This document shows positions 7,821 to 15,011 of a DNA stretch of 19,494 bases, in pieces. The position numbers and the translations under genes are program-made. The stretch is from positions 1-19,494 of the forward strand of contig JAAWEO010000018.1 of assembly GCA_022794295.1 (NCBI GenBank), read 5' to 3'. A model generated the notes under the pieces. The model made no database searches. It saw only the letters and a list, made by a program, of their open reading frames with translations, and had not been told where the DNA came from. Each line of letters begins with the position of its first letter. Positions within the stretch are counted from its first letter, which is position 1. This DNA is from Angelakisella sp. (GTDB taxonomy: Bacteria > Bacillota > Clostridia > Oscillospirales > Ruminococcaceae).

Positions 7821-8393
7821 ATGAAAATGAACATGATCATCAGCAAGAAGCACATTGTCCTTTCCGCCCTGGTGCTGGCGCTCAGCGTGGCCGTATACCT
7901 GAACTGGGAATATGTCAAGACCAATGGTGACAGCTTCGAAAGCACCAGCAAGGTCGCGGTGGACGGTGCCGTGGATGGCGCTGTGGACGGGATGACTGGC
8001 CCTGTCCTGGGAGAGGGCGGCGCCGATGAAACCGCTGCCTATGGCGAGGCCTACTTTGCCGAGGCAAAGCTTTCCCGCACCAAGGCCCGGGACGAGGCTG
8101 CCGACGCCCTGAAGTATATGCTGGAGGACGCCAACCTTACCACCGACCAGATGACACAGCTCACCATGGAGGCCGCCGCCATTGCAAAGTCCATTGAGAC
8201 CGAGGGCAAGATCGAAAACCTGATCAAGGCGAAGGGCTTCCAGGAGTGTATGGTGTATCTGGAAAACGATAAGATCGATGTGCTGGTAAAGTGCACCGAT
8301 ATGACGGACAGTGAGGCCGCCCAGATCAAGGACGTTATTCTGGGGGAAGTAGAGGTGCCGGACAGCAACATCTCGATCATCGAGATCCAGTAA
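7821..8393 (+). CDS. spoIIIAH: Stage III sporulation protein AH
   Basis: A 190-residue bitopic protein with a short cytoplasmic start, a transmembrane helix at about 11-30, and an extracytoplasmic YscJ/FliF-like domain from about residue 70 (LSRTKARDEAADALKYML onward) to the end. SpoIIIAH is the subunit that binds SpoIIQ from the forespore across the intermembrane space. The linker after the helix carries three copies of A-V-D-G, a small in-frame repeat. GGAGG at 7806-7810 supports the ATG at 7821; further in-frame ATGs at 7827 and 7833 are possible. It is the last gene of the operon, followed by a palindromic terminator. Confidence 0.96.
   Translation: MKMNMIISKKHIVLSALVLALSVAVYLNWEYVKTNGDSFESTSKVAVDGAVDGAVDGMTGPVLGEGGADETAAYGEAYFAEAKLSRTKARDEAADALKYMLEDANLTTDQMTQLTMEAAAIAKSIETEGKIENLIKAKGFQECMVYLENDKIDVLVKCTDMTDSEAAQIKDVILGEVEVPDSNISIIEIQ
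7956..7991 (+). repeat. Three tandem 12-bp units in the spoIIIAH linker
   Basis: Three imperfect 12-base units (GCGGTGGACGGT, GCCGTGGATGGC, GCTGTGGACGGG) encode AVDG-AVDG-AVDG between the membrane helix and the ring domain of SpoIIIAH. The copies differ at several third codon positions, so the protein repeat has been kept while the DNA drifted. Confidence 0.85.
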
Positions 8394-8410
8394 AAAACAA
8401 AAATAAGAGG

Positions 8411-8438
8411 TTGTACTGCTGCGAAAATGTGGTATAAT
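8411..8438 (+). promoter_or_regulatory. Sigma-A promoter for the Asp23-nusB-recN block
   Basis: TTGTAC (8411-8416) and TATAAT (8433-8438) are 16 bases apart, and the -10 is preceded by TG one base upstream, giving an extended -10. It is about 80 bases before the Asp23-family start. The -10 lies inside the left arm of the palindrome that seems to terminate spoIIIA transcription, so start and stop signals are superimposed. Confidence 0.78.
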
Positions 8439-8470
8439 ATCCTAAGGAATGGATATTATACCATTTTTTT
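8431..8470 (+). terminator. Palindromic terminator after spoIIIAH
   Basis: GGTATAATATCC (8431-8442) and GGATATTATACC (8449-8460-plus) form a perfect 12-bp inverted repeat around a short loop, followed by ATTTTTTTG. An RNA read through from spoIIIAH would fold into a hairpin with a T-tract, the form of an intrinsic terminator, although the stem is unusually A/T-rich. The left arm also holds the -10 box of the next promoter. Confidence 0.72.
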
Positions 8471-8521
8471 GACGGTGCTTTTCCCGCCCGGACGGGAGCT
8501 GCCCAAACTGGAGGTAACGAA

Positions 8522-8899
8522 ATGTCTGAACAGAAGTATGTTTCCAATGCAGGGAGCCTGAAAATCTCCCAGGAGGTCATCGCCTCCATCGCCGGATACA
8601 CCGCCACAGATATGGAAGGGGTCACCGCCCTGGCCCCTGTTCCTGCGAACATCAGCGGCTGGCTGGAGCGTCAGCCCCTGCGGCCCATTACCATCCAGCT
8701 GGAGGATGGGGTGGCGGTTATCGATATCCGCCTGCGGGTCAAGCACGGGGTGAAGATCCCGGAGCTTTCCAAAAAGCTCCAGGCAAATGTTAAGGAAGCG
8801 GTGCAGAATATGACCGGTGTGGTGGTCTCCAAGGTGAACCTCCAAATCGCCGGAGTGGATTTTGAGGATACTGCGGAGGCCGCAGAGACGACGGAATAA
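8522..8899 (+). CDS. Asp23/Gls24 family protein (YqhY-like)
   Basis: A 125-residue soluble protein of the Asp23/Gls24 (DUF322) family, recognisable from the opening GSLKISQEVIASIAGYTATDMEGV and the segment VAVIDIRLRVKHGVKIPELS, with the late VNLQIAGVDF. In B. subtilis the member YqhY lies next to accBC and nusB and is linked to control of acetyl-CoA carboxylase. Here nusB follows, so YqhY is the best match by position, but accBC is absent from the window. The acidic tail ends the protein. GGAGG at 8511-8515 supports the ATG. It is the first gene after the promoter at 8411. Confidence 0.9.
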   Translation: MSEQKYVSNAGSLKISQEVIASIAGYTATDMEGVTALAPVPANISGWLERQPLRPITIQLEDGVAVIDIRLRVKHGVKIPELSKKLQANVKEAVQNMTGVVVSKVNLQIAGVDFEDTAEAAETTE

Positions 8900-8913
8900 A
8901 AAAGCGGAGGCTA

Positions 8914-8957
8914 CCCCCTCTCTGAAGAGATGAAGGAGAGGGGGCGGTTTTGTTTTT
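8914..8957 (+). terminator. Hairpin with T-rich tail just before nusB (terminator or attenuator)
   Basis: CCCCCTCTC (8914-8922) pairs perfectly with GAGAGGGGG (8936-8944) around a 13-base loop, followed by CGGTTTTGTTTTTC. It has the form of an intrinsic terminator but lies only 15 bases before the nusB start, with the nusB ribosome binding site just beyond. Partial readthrough seems necessary unless another promoter is present; I see none between hairpin and gene. Confidence 0.8.
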
Positions 8958-8971
8958 CTTGTGGAGGGAGT

Positions 8972-9406
8972 ATGGCACAGATCACCAGAAGGGAAGCCAG
9001 AGAGCAGGCCTTTGCCCTGGTTTTTGAAATGATTTTTCACGATGCCCCTGTGGAGGAGCTAATAGACGGTGCGGCACAGTGCCGGGATATCACCGTGGAC
9101 CGCTATGCCCGGGAGGTGGCGGAAACGGTGCGGGCCCACCGGGACGAGCTGGACGACGTCATCCACCGCTTTTCCACCAAATGGAAGTTGAACCGCCTGC
9201 CCAGGGTGACCATTTCGATCCTGCGCATGGCTGTCTGCGAGATCGCCTTTTTGGGGACCCCGGTGGGGGCGGTGATCGATGAAGCAGTGGAGCTCACCAA
9301 AAAGTACGGCGGGGATGATGACCCGGCCTATGTCAACGGGGTGCTGGGCGGATATGCCCGGAGCCTTGCTGCCCCGGAAAAAAGCGGGGAGGCGGAAGTT
9401 GAATAG
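8972..9406 (+). CDS. nusB: Transcription antitermination factor NusB
   Basis: NusB binds boxA RNA with NusE (ribosomal protein S10) to promote antitermination, mainly in rRNA operons. This 144-residue all-helical protein has the usual features: RREAREQAFALVFEM at the N-terminus, RVTISILRMAVCEI in the middle and AVIDEAVELTKKYGG...YVNGVLGG near the C-terminus. The ATG at 8972 follows GGAGGG (8963-8968); the frame is open further upstream, but that part falls inside the hairpin and is not conserved. The last codons overlap the TTG start of the next gene. Confidence 0.96.
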   Translation: MAQITRREAREQAFALVFEMIFHDAPVEELIDGAAQCRDITVDRYAREVAETVRAHRDELDDVIHRFSTKWKLNRLPRVTISILRMAVCEIAFLGTPVGAVIDEAVELTKKYGGDDDPAYVNGVLGGYARSLAAPEKSGEAEVE

Positions 9407-10352
9407 ACCGTATTTTCTGGGGATCGACACCAGCAATTACACCACCTCGGCAGCAAAATACGAGCCAGAGAGCAGCACTGTCTGCCACAGAAGGAAACTC
9501 CTCCCGGTGCAGGAAGGGGAGCTGGGCCTGCGGCAGAGTGATGCTCTTTTTCATCATGTCCGCCAGCTGCCGGAGGTGTTGGGCAGCCTGATGGAAGGGG
9601 AGGGGGAGCGGCCCCTGGCTGTCTGCGTCTCCGACCGTCCCCGAAGCCTCCCCGATTCCTACATGCCCTGCTTTCTGGCGGGGAAAACAGTGGGACAAGC
9701 GGTTGCACAGGTAAACGGGATCCCGTGCTACACCACCTCCCACCAAAATGGGCACCTGGCGGCGGCCCTCCTTTCCGCAGGGCGGATGGATCTTGCAGAA
9801 AAGCCCTTTCTGGCCTTCCATGTTTCCGGGGGGACCTTTGAGGTGCTTCTGGTGGCCCCGGACCGGGAGGTTTTTGCGCCGAAAATCCTGGCTGGAACCC
9901 GGGATATCAGTGCCGGGCAACTGATCGACCGGGTGGGACAGCTTTTGGGCCTGGGCTTTCCCGCAGGTCCCCGGGTGGAGGAGCTGGCCCTTCGGGGAAG
10001 GTGGGAGAAAAAGCACATTCCCGCGTTTCAGGGCCGTGACTGCTGCCTTTCCGGGATGGAGAACAAGGCCCGGCAGCTTTTGGAGGCCGGGACCTCTCCG
10101 GAGGATCTCTGCCGTTTTGTGTTGGGGCATATTTCCGCTGTTCTCTGCCGTATGGCGGCAGAGGCCCTGGAGGAGCAGGGGGACCTGCCCCTGGTCTTTT
10201 CCGGCGGGGTGATGTCCAACTCCATCCTCCGGGAGGACCTGTCCCGGAGGTTCCGCTGCGCCTTTGCCTCTCCGGAGCTTTCGGCGGATAACGCCGCCGG
10301 CGTGGCTCTGATCGGCAGTCTTTTGTATGCCAGGAAAAAGGGGGAAGGCTGA
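9399..10352 (+). CDS. TsaD/Kae1-family (peptidase M22-like) paralogue
   Basis: A 317-residue ASKHA-fold protein related to TsaD (Kae1/YgjD), the tRNA t6A synthesis enzyme formerly called O-sialoglycoprotein endopeptidase. The first phosphate loop reads LGIDTSNYTTS (about residues 8-18). The HxxxH metal pair is kept as His115 and His119 (SHQNGH), and the third ligand appears as Asp297 (SADNAAG). FSGGVMSN (about 268-275) matches the nucleotide-binding block. It is divergent in the loops, so it is probably a paralogue of unknown substrate, not TsaD itself. No ATG exists at the start: a TTG at 9399 follows GGGGAGG at 9386-9392 and overlaps the nusB end. Its TGA overlaps the xseA ATG. Confidence 0.78.
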   Translation: MNRPYFLGIDTSNYTTSAAKYEPESSTVCHRRKLLPVQEGELGLRQSDALFHHVRQLPEVLGSLMEGEGERPLAVCVSDRPRSLPDSYMPCFLAGKTVGQAVAQVNGIPCYTTSHQNGHLAAALLSAGRMDLAEKPFLAFHVSGGTFEVLLVAPDREVFAPKILAGTRDISAGQLIDRVGQLLGLGFPAGPRVEELALRGRWEKKHIPAFQGRDCCLSGMENKARQLLEAGTSPEDLCRFVLGHISAVLCRMAAEALEEQGDLPLVFSGGVMSNSILREDLSRRFRCAFASPELSADNAAGVALIGSLLYARKKGEG

Positions 10353-11593
10353 TGGCAGCGGGCTTTCAGATCCTTACCGTCACCCAGCTTTGCCGGTATG
10401 TCAAATCCCTGCTGGAGGAACAGCGGGTGCTGGCCGATGTGATGGTAAAGGGCGAGGTGGTAAACCTTACCTACAGACAGTCCTCCGGCCACCTGTACTT
10501 TTCCATCCGGGACGAGGGCGGGCTGATCCGGTGTGTTATGTTCAGCCGGTATGTCCAAAACCTCCGGGACCTCCCGGAGGATGGCTCCGCCGTTTTGGTT
10601 CGGGGGGCCGCGACCCTGTATGAACGGGACGGAGCCTTTCAGATCGTGGTCTACGATATCCAGTCCCTGGGGGAGGGAAGGGGAAAGCAGGACCTGGAGG
10701 CCCTGAAAAAGAAGCTTCTGAAGGAAGGGCTCTTTGCCCCCGAGGGAAAGCGCCCGCTGCCCAAAGCCCCCCATACCATCGGAGTGATCACCTCCCGGGA
10801 GGGGGCGGCCTTTCCGGATATTGTCCAGGCTTTCCGCCGCCGGGGATATGCCGGGAAGCTGATCCTTTATCCCTGTACCGTTCAGGGGACGGAGGCCGCG
10901 CCCTCGATCCTTCGGGCCCTCCGGCAGCTGGAGAAAGAGGGGCTTTGCCAGGCGGCGGTTATCTCCCGGGGCGGGGGCCCTGCCGGGGATCTTTCCGCCT
11001 TTAATGACGAGGCTTTGGCCTATGGGGCCTATAACTGCCCGGTGCCGCTGGTCTCTGCCGTAGGGCACCAGATCGATGTTTCCATTCTGGACCTGGTGGC
11101 GGATGCCCGGGCGGCCACCCCCACCGCTGTGGCGGAGCTTCTCATTCCGGACCGGGAGGCTCTCCGCCAGCAGGTAAAAGGCCTTCGGGAGCTTCTCCAG
11201 GGCCGGGCGGCGGAGCAGGTGCGCCGGAAAAAGCTGCAGCTTTTCCAGGAAATGCGTCTGCTTTCTGCAAAATCTCCCCGGGAAAGACTGGAAAAAAATA
11301 GACAAAGGCTCGAGTTTTTGGTAAGATTATTAATAGATGCGGAAAAACGGAAGATCCAAGGGACCAGAGGCCGTGTTTTTCACCTTCTCCGTCAGCTGGA
11401 GCTGCTGAACCCTGCCGCTGTTATGTGCAAGGGGTATTCCATCACCATGGCGGAGGGGAAGGCCCTGACCACAGTGGAGGGGCTGGTCCCCGGACAGGAG
11501 CTTGTGACCCTGCTGGCGGACGGAGAGATCATCTCCACCGTCCGGTCCTGCGGCAGAAATGAGGAGAACAATGGAAGAAAAAGTGACCATTGA
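10352..11593 (+). CDS. xseA: Exodeoxyribonuclease VII large subunit
   Basis: XseA is the catalytic subunit of ExoVII, which degrades single-stranded DNA from both ends in repair. The 413 residues contain the N-terminal OB fold (VTQLCRYVKSLLEEQ...VKGEVVNLTYRQSSGHLYFSIRDE, residues about 10-53), the catalytic domain with HTIGVITSREGAAFPDI (about 140-156), RGGGPAGDLSAFNDE (about 207-221) and VGHQIDVSILDLVADARAATPT (about 234-255), then a long charged helical region that binds XseB. The ATG overlaps the upstream TGA (TGATG at 10350-10354), indicating coupling. The final 23 bases overlap xseB. Confidence 0.97.
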   Translation: MAAGFQILTVTQLCRYVKSLLEEQRVLADVMVKGEVVNLTYRQSSGHLYFSIRDEGGLIRCVMFSRYVQNLRDLPEDGSAVLVRGAATLYERDGAFQIVVYDIQSLGEGRGKQDLEALKKKLLKEGLFAPEGKRPLPKAPHTIGVITSREGAAFPDIVQAFRRRGYAGKLILYPCTVQGTEAAPSILRALRQLEKEGLCQAAVISRGGGPAGDLSAFNDEALAYGAYNCPVPLVSAVGHQIDVSILDLVADARAATPTAVAELLIPDREALRQQVKGLRELLQGRAAEQVRRKKLQLFQEMRLLSAKSPRERLEKNRQRLEFLVRLLIDAEKRKIQGTRGRVFHLLRQLELLNPAAVMCKGYSITMAEGKALTTVEGLVPGQELVTLLADGEIISTVRSCGRNEENNGRKSDH

Positions 11594-11759
11594 ACAGTCC
11601 CTCCGGAGGCTGGAGGAGATCGTGGGGCGCCTGGGAGAGGATACAGTCAGTCTGGAGGATTCCCTGGCTCTTTTTTCCGAGGGGATGACCCTTTCCCAGC
11701 AGTGCATGAAGCAGCTGGAGGAAGCGGAGCTGATAATTGAAGAGCACAGCGTATCATAA
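11571..11759 (+). CDS. xseB: Exodeoxyribonuclease VII small subunit
   Basis: XseB is the small helical subunit that coats the coiled-coil arms of XseA. This 62-residue protein has the family pattern: SLRRLEEIVGRLGEDTVSLEDSLALFSEGM, followed by a helix ending EEAELIIEEHS. I choose the ATG at 11571 because GAGGAG at 11561-11566 is well placed; an upstream in-frame ATG at 11559 would place the ribosome binding site inside the gene. It starts 23 bases before the xseA stop. The 119 bases to ispA hold no gene I can support. Confidence 0.95.
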   Translation: MEEKVTIEQSLRRLEEIVGRLGEDTVSLEDSLALFSEGMTLSQQCMKQLEEAELIIEEHSVS

Positions 11760-11878
11760 GAAGGGGCCGGTTCCGGAAGGCGGCAGGCGGAGACGTTGTG
11801 GGGGTTGCCTGTATCCTTTCTGCCGCTGGCAAGAACGGACAGGGCCGGTGAGTGCGGTCATGAAAAGGAGGCCTTGTT

Positions 11879-12772
11879 ATGGGCGGCTATGGAAAGCAGT
11901 TTGATGAATACTACAAGGCAGTGGAAACCGCGCTGCCGGAATACCTCCCCCGGGAGGAGATCCTCCAGAAGACGGTCCAGGAGGCTATGGCCTACAGTCT
12001 TCTGGGAGGGGGGAAGCGGATCCGGGCGGTTCTCTGCCTGGCCTGCTGCCGCCTTTGCGGCGGAACCCTGGAGGAGGCCATGCCCTTCGCCTGCGCCCTG
12101 GAGATGGTCCACGCCTATTCGCTGATCCACGACGACCTCCCGTGTATGGACGACGACGACCTGCGGCGGGGAAAGCCCTCCTGTCATATCCAGTATGGGG
12201 AGGCTATGGCGGTGCTGGCCGGGGATGGCCTGCTGACCCTGGGCTTTGAGACGATGCTGGGGCAGTATTTTACCGGGAAATATCCCCCCCAGCGGGTGGT
12301 GAAGGCCGCCGCGGAGCTGGCCAGGGCCATTGGCACCGGCGGGATGATCGGCGGCCAGGTGATTGACATAGAGCACGAGGGAAAGCCCATTACCGGGGAG
12401 GAGCTGAACCTTCTCCATTCCCTGAAAACCGGGGCGCTGATCCGGGCCAGTGCCAAAATCGGCTGTATTCTTGCAGGGGCCCCGGATGATGTTGTCGCCC
12501 GGGCGGATCAATATGCCAAAAACCTGGGTCTGGCGTTCCAGATCACCGATGACCTGCTGGATATCACCGCCACTGAGGAGACTTTGGGAAAGCCCATCCA
12601 CAGCGACAGGGACAGCCAAAAGACCACCTATGCCACCCTTTACGGGCTGGAAAAATCCCGTAAGATCGTCAGGGAGCTGGTGCTGGCGGCCGACCTTGCC
12701 ATTAAGGGCTCCGTCCTTGACGATCCCTTTCTTTACCAGCTGGCAGACCGGCTGGCCCAGCGGGACCGCTGA
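11879..12772 (+). CDS. ispA: Farnesyl diphosphate synthase (polyprenyl synthetase family)
   Basis: IspA condenses dimethylallyl and isopentenyl diphosphates to geranyl and farnesyl diphosphate, the precursor for undecaprenyl carriers and quinones. The 297-residue length equals typical bacterial FPP synthases. The first aspartate-rich motif is IHDDLPCMDDDDLRRG (Asp85, Asp86, Asp91), preceded by Y-S-L-I-H as in E. coli IspA, which argues for a C15 product. The second motif is ITDDLLDI (Asp224, Asp225, Asp228). GGGKRIR at about residues 43-49 is the substrate-binding basic stretch. AAAAGGAGG at 11863-11871 supports the ATG. In Bacillus ispA is followed by dxs; here a DUF212 gene follows instead. 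Confidence 0.96.
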   Translation: MGGYGKQFDEYYKAVETALPEYLPREEILQKTVQEAMAYSLLGGGKRIRAVLCLACCRLCGGTLEEAMPFACALEMVHAYSLIHDDLPCMDDDDLRRGKPSCHIQYGEAMAVLAGDGLLTLGFETMLGQYFTGKYPPQRVVKAAAELARAIGTGGMIGGQVIDIEHEGKPITGEELNLLHSLKTGALIRASAKIGCILAGAPDDVVARADQYAKNLGLAFQITDDLLDITATEETLGKPIHSDRDSQKTTYATLYGLEKSRKIVRELVLAADLAIKGSVLDDPFLYQLADRLAQRDR

Positions 12773-12815
12773 CCGGTCCGGGAAATTACAAAACGATTCG
12801 GAAGTAGGAAAAGCC

Positions 12816-13334
12816 ATGGATACATTTTGGAGGACCATCACCAGCAACTACATTATCAATGTTGGCGTTACGTCCTGGTTCAGCGCCCAGCTGATCAAGA
12901 CCATCCTGACCTGGTTCCAGTTTCGGGAGCTGCGGGCAGAGCGCATGTTCGGCGCGGGGGGGATGCCAAGCTCCCACTCCGCCCTGGTCTGTTCCATGAC
13001 CCTGGCTATGGCAAAGCTGGTTGGCTTTGATTCCCCCATTTTCGGTCTCACCTTTGCCTTTGCCATGGTGGTGATGTACGATGCAATGGGGGTGCGCCGT
13101 GCAGCTGGGGAGCAGGCCAAGGTGCTGAATAAGATCATTTTCAGCCGGGCCTTTGATCTGCTCAACGAGGAAATTGAACAAAGCTTCCCCAGCCAGGAGG
13201 GGGAGGAGCGGCCGGAGGGGAGTGACCAGCAGAAGGAGCTGAAGGAGTACCTGGGCCACACCCCCCTGGAGGTGCTGGGAGGGATGCTTCTGGGGGTCCT
13301 GATCGCTTCGGTGATGTCCCCGCCCGGAGTGTAG
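12816..13334 (+). CDS. Divergent PAP2 family (DUF212, YuiD-like) membrane protein
   Basis: A 172-residue membrane protein with the three signatures of the DUF212/divergent PAP2 family: GAGGMPSSHSALVCS (about 47-61), YDAMGVRRAAGEQA (about 88-101) and LGHTPLEVLGG (about 146-156). The S-H-S and H residues match the acid-phosphatase/haloperoxidase core, which suggests a phosphatase acting on lipid phosphates, but the substrate is unknown. Its place next to ispA makes an isoprenoid phosphate substrate a reasonable inference. The ATG at 12816 follows GGAAGTAGGAAAA; upstream open frame overlaps ispA and is not part of the gene. The loop at 126-142 is hydrophilic and variable. Confidence 0.9.
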   Translation: MDTFWRTITSNYIINVGVTSWFSAQLIKTILTWFQFRELRAERMFGAGGMPSSHSALVCSMTLAMAKLVGFDSPIFGLTFAFAMVVMYDAMGVRRAAGEQAKVLNKIIFSRAFDLLNEEIEQSFPSQEGEERPEGSDQQKELKEYLGHTPLEVLGGMLLGVLIASVMSPPGV

Positions 13335-13346
13335 GAGGGCTTGCAG

Positions 13347-14162
13347 ATGAAAGAGCGTTTGGACGCCGCTGTTGTGGCCCGGGGGCTGGTGAGCGGCCGG
13401 GACCGGGCCAAGGGCATCATCATGGCCGGGCAGGTCTATGTGGATGGTCAAAAGGCAGATAAGCCCGGCCAGCAGGTGGACGAGCACAGCCGCATCGAGA
13501 TCCGGGGGGAACAGCTCCCCTTTGTGAGCCGCGGGGGACTGAAGCTGGAAAAGGCCATGGAGACCTTCGGCCTTTCCCTGGCCGGGATGATCTGTGCCGA
13601 TATTGGAGCCTCTACCGGGGGCTTCACCGATTGTATGCTCCAAAAGGGGGCGGAAAAGGTCTATGCCATCGATGTAGGGTATGGTCAGCTGGCCTGGAAG
13701 CTTCGCACCGACCCCCGGGTGGTGAACCTGGAGCGGACCAACATCCGTTATGTCACCGGGGAGCAGATCCCGGAGGAGCTGGACTTTCTTTCCATCGATG
13801 TTTCCTTTATCTCCCTGGAGCTGGTGCTCCCGGTGGCCTTCCGCCTGCTGAAGCCGGGGAGCAAAATGGTCTGCCTGGTCAAGCCCCAGTTCGAGGCAGG
13901 CCGGGAGAAGGTAGGGAAGAAGGGGGTGGTCCGGGATCCCGCTGTCCACGAGGACGTGATCCGGAAGGTGCTGGACACCGCCCTTTCCCTGGGCTTTTCT
14001 CCCCAGGGGCTCACCTTTTCCCCGGTAAAGGGGCCGGAGGGGAACATTGAATACCTGCTGCTGCTCCAGCGGGAAGGGCCTGCTCCTGTGGTCACAGGAG
14101 AGGACGCCGGCCGGGTGGTGGCGGAGTCCCACGCCCAGCTGGACCACAACGGAGGTCGCTGA
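13347..14162 (+). CDS. tlyA: TlyA family rRNA (cytidine-2'-O)-methyltransferase
   Basis: TlyA/YqxC proteins 2'-O-methylate cytidines in rRNA (in Mycobacterium, 16S C1409 and 23S C1920); older records call them hemolysins. The 271-residue protein has an N-terminal S4 RNA-binding domain (about 1-60, with RLDAAVVARGLVSGRDRAKGII), then an FtsJ-like domain with SAM motif ADIGASTGGFTD (84-95), VYAIDVGYGQL and DVSFISL. The lysine of LVKPQFEAG fits the catalytic set. The ATG at 13347 is preceded by AGGAGGG at 13333-13339; the TTG at 13341 is too close to it. The short-form versus long-form rRNA specificity cannot be decided here. Confidence 0.95.
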   Translation: MKERLDAAVVARGLVSGRDRAKGIIMAGQVYVDGQKADKPGQQVDEHSRIEIRGEQLPFVSRGGLKLEKAMETFGLSLAGMICADIGASTGGFTDCMLQKGAEKVYAIDVGYGQLAWKLRTDPRVVNLERTNIRYVTGEQIPEELDFLSIDVSFISLELVLPVAFRLLKPGSKMVCLVKPQFEAGREKVGKKGVVRDPAVHEDVIRKVLDTALSLGFSPQGLTFSPVKGPEGNIEYLLLLQREGPAPVVTGEDAGRVVAESHAQLDHNGGR

Positions 14163-14165
14163 CCA

Positions 14166-15005
14166 ATGCGTATTTACCTGATGCCCAACTTTACCAAGCC
14201 CCGCACCTGGGAGCTCCTGTCGGAGCTGTGCCGCCGGATGGCGGGTCTGGGGATCACCGCTGCCGCCTCGGAGGAGGACCGGCAGGCCATGGCCGCGATG
14301 GATATCGGCCCGGTGGAGCCGGGGCTGGATGCCGCCGGCTGCGACCTGATCCTCTCCATCGGGGGGGATGGGACCATAATCCACAGCGCCTGGCGGGCTG
14401 CCCTGGCAGGGAAGCCGGTGGTGGGGGTGAATTTGGGGCGGCTGGGCTTTTTGGCCCAGATCGAGCCGGAGGAGCTGGAGGGATACCTTCTGCGCCTGCA
14501 AAAGGGGGACTACCGCAGGGAAAAGCGGTTTGCCATCCAGGCGGGATTTCCCCGGGAGGAGGACTGCCTGCCCTTTGCCCTCAATGATATTGTTTTTTCC
14601 AAGGCCCCGGAGCAGAACCTGGCAGATTTCGAGATTTTCTGCAACGGCAGGCTGATCGACCATTACTATGCCGACGGGGTGATCTTTTCTACCTCCACCG
14701 GGTCCACCGCCTACGCCCTTTCCGCCGGAGGCCCGGTGATGGACCCCTCCCTGGAGGCCATTCTTATGGTGCCTATCTGTCCGCATTCCATCGCCATACG
14801 GCCCATGGTGTTCGGCGGGGAGAAGACCATCTCCCTGCGCTCCAGCGGGGCCCTTCAGGCTGTGGCAGACGGGACCCGGCGTTCCTTTCTTTCGCCGGGG
14901 GTCACCGCGGTCATCGGGCGCTCCAGCCTGGAGCCGGAATTTATCTCCTTTGGGGAGCACGAGTTCTTCGAGATCCTGACAGCCAAAATCAAGCAGAGGA
15001 GTTGA
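14166..15005 (+). CDS. nadK: NAD kinase
   Basis: NAD kinase phosphorylates NAD to NADP with ATP or polyphosphate in the cytoplasm. The 279-residue protein shows the family motif GGDGT at residues 66-70, the NLGRLGFLAQ segment (about 94-103), LNDIVF (about 139-144) and the long glycine/serine motif DGVIFSTSTGSTAYALSAGG. A GGAGG at 14151-14155, inside the end of tlyA, is the ribosome binding site; the start follows the tlyA stop by three bases. The tlyA-nadK-argR-recN order is common in Clostridia. Confidence 0.97.
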   Translation: MRIYLMPNFTKPRTWELLSELCRRMAGLGITAAASEEDRQAMAAMDIGPVEPGLDAAGCDLILSIGGDGTIIHSAWRAALAGKPVVGVNLGRLGFLAQIEPEELEGYLLRLQKGDYRREKRFAIQAGFPREEDCLPFALNDIVFSKAPEQNLADFEIFCNGRLIDHYYADGVIFSTSTGSTAYALSAGGPVMDPSLEAILMVPICPHSIAIRPMVFGGEKTISLRSSGALQAVADGTRRSFLSPGVTAVIGRSSLEPEFISFGEHEFFEILTAKIKQRS

Positions 15006-15011
15006 AGCTCC

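Noticed and set aside
8431..8470. Divergent minus-strand promoter from the symmetric TATAAT in the palindrome
   Set aside because: The palindrome also gives TGGTATAAT on the minus strand, but no -35-like hexamer lies 16-18 bases upstream and no minus-strand gene follows.
8480..8503. Small hairpin TCCCG/CGGGA in the leader of the Asp23-family gene
   Set aside because: Only five base pairs and no T-tract; expected by chance in GC-rich sequence.
10028..11305. Minus-strand open frame of 425 codons over xseA
   Set aside because: Antisense shadow of a well-supported ExoVII large subunit; no recognisable domain.
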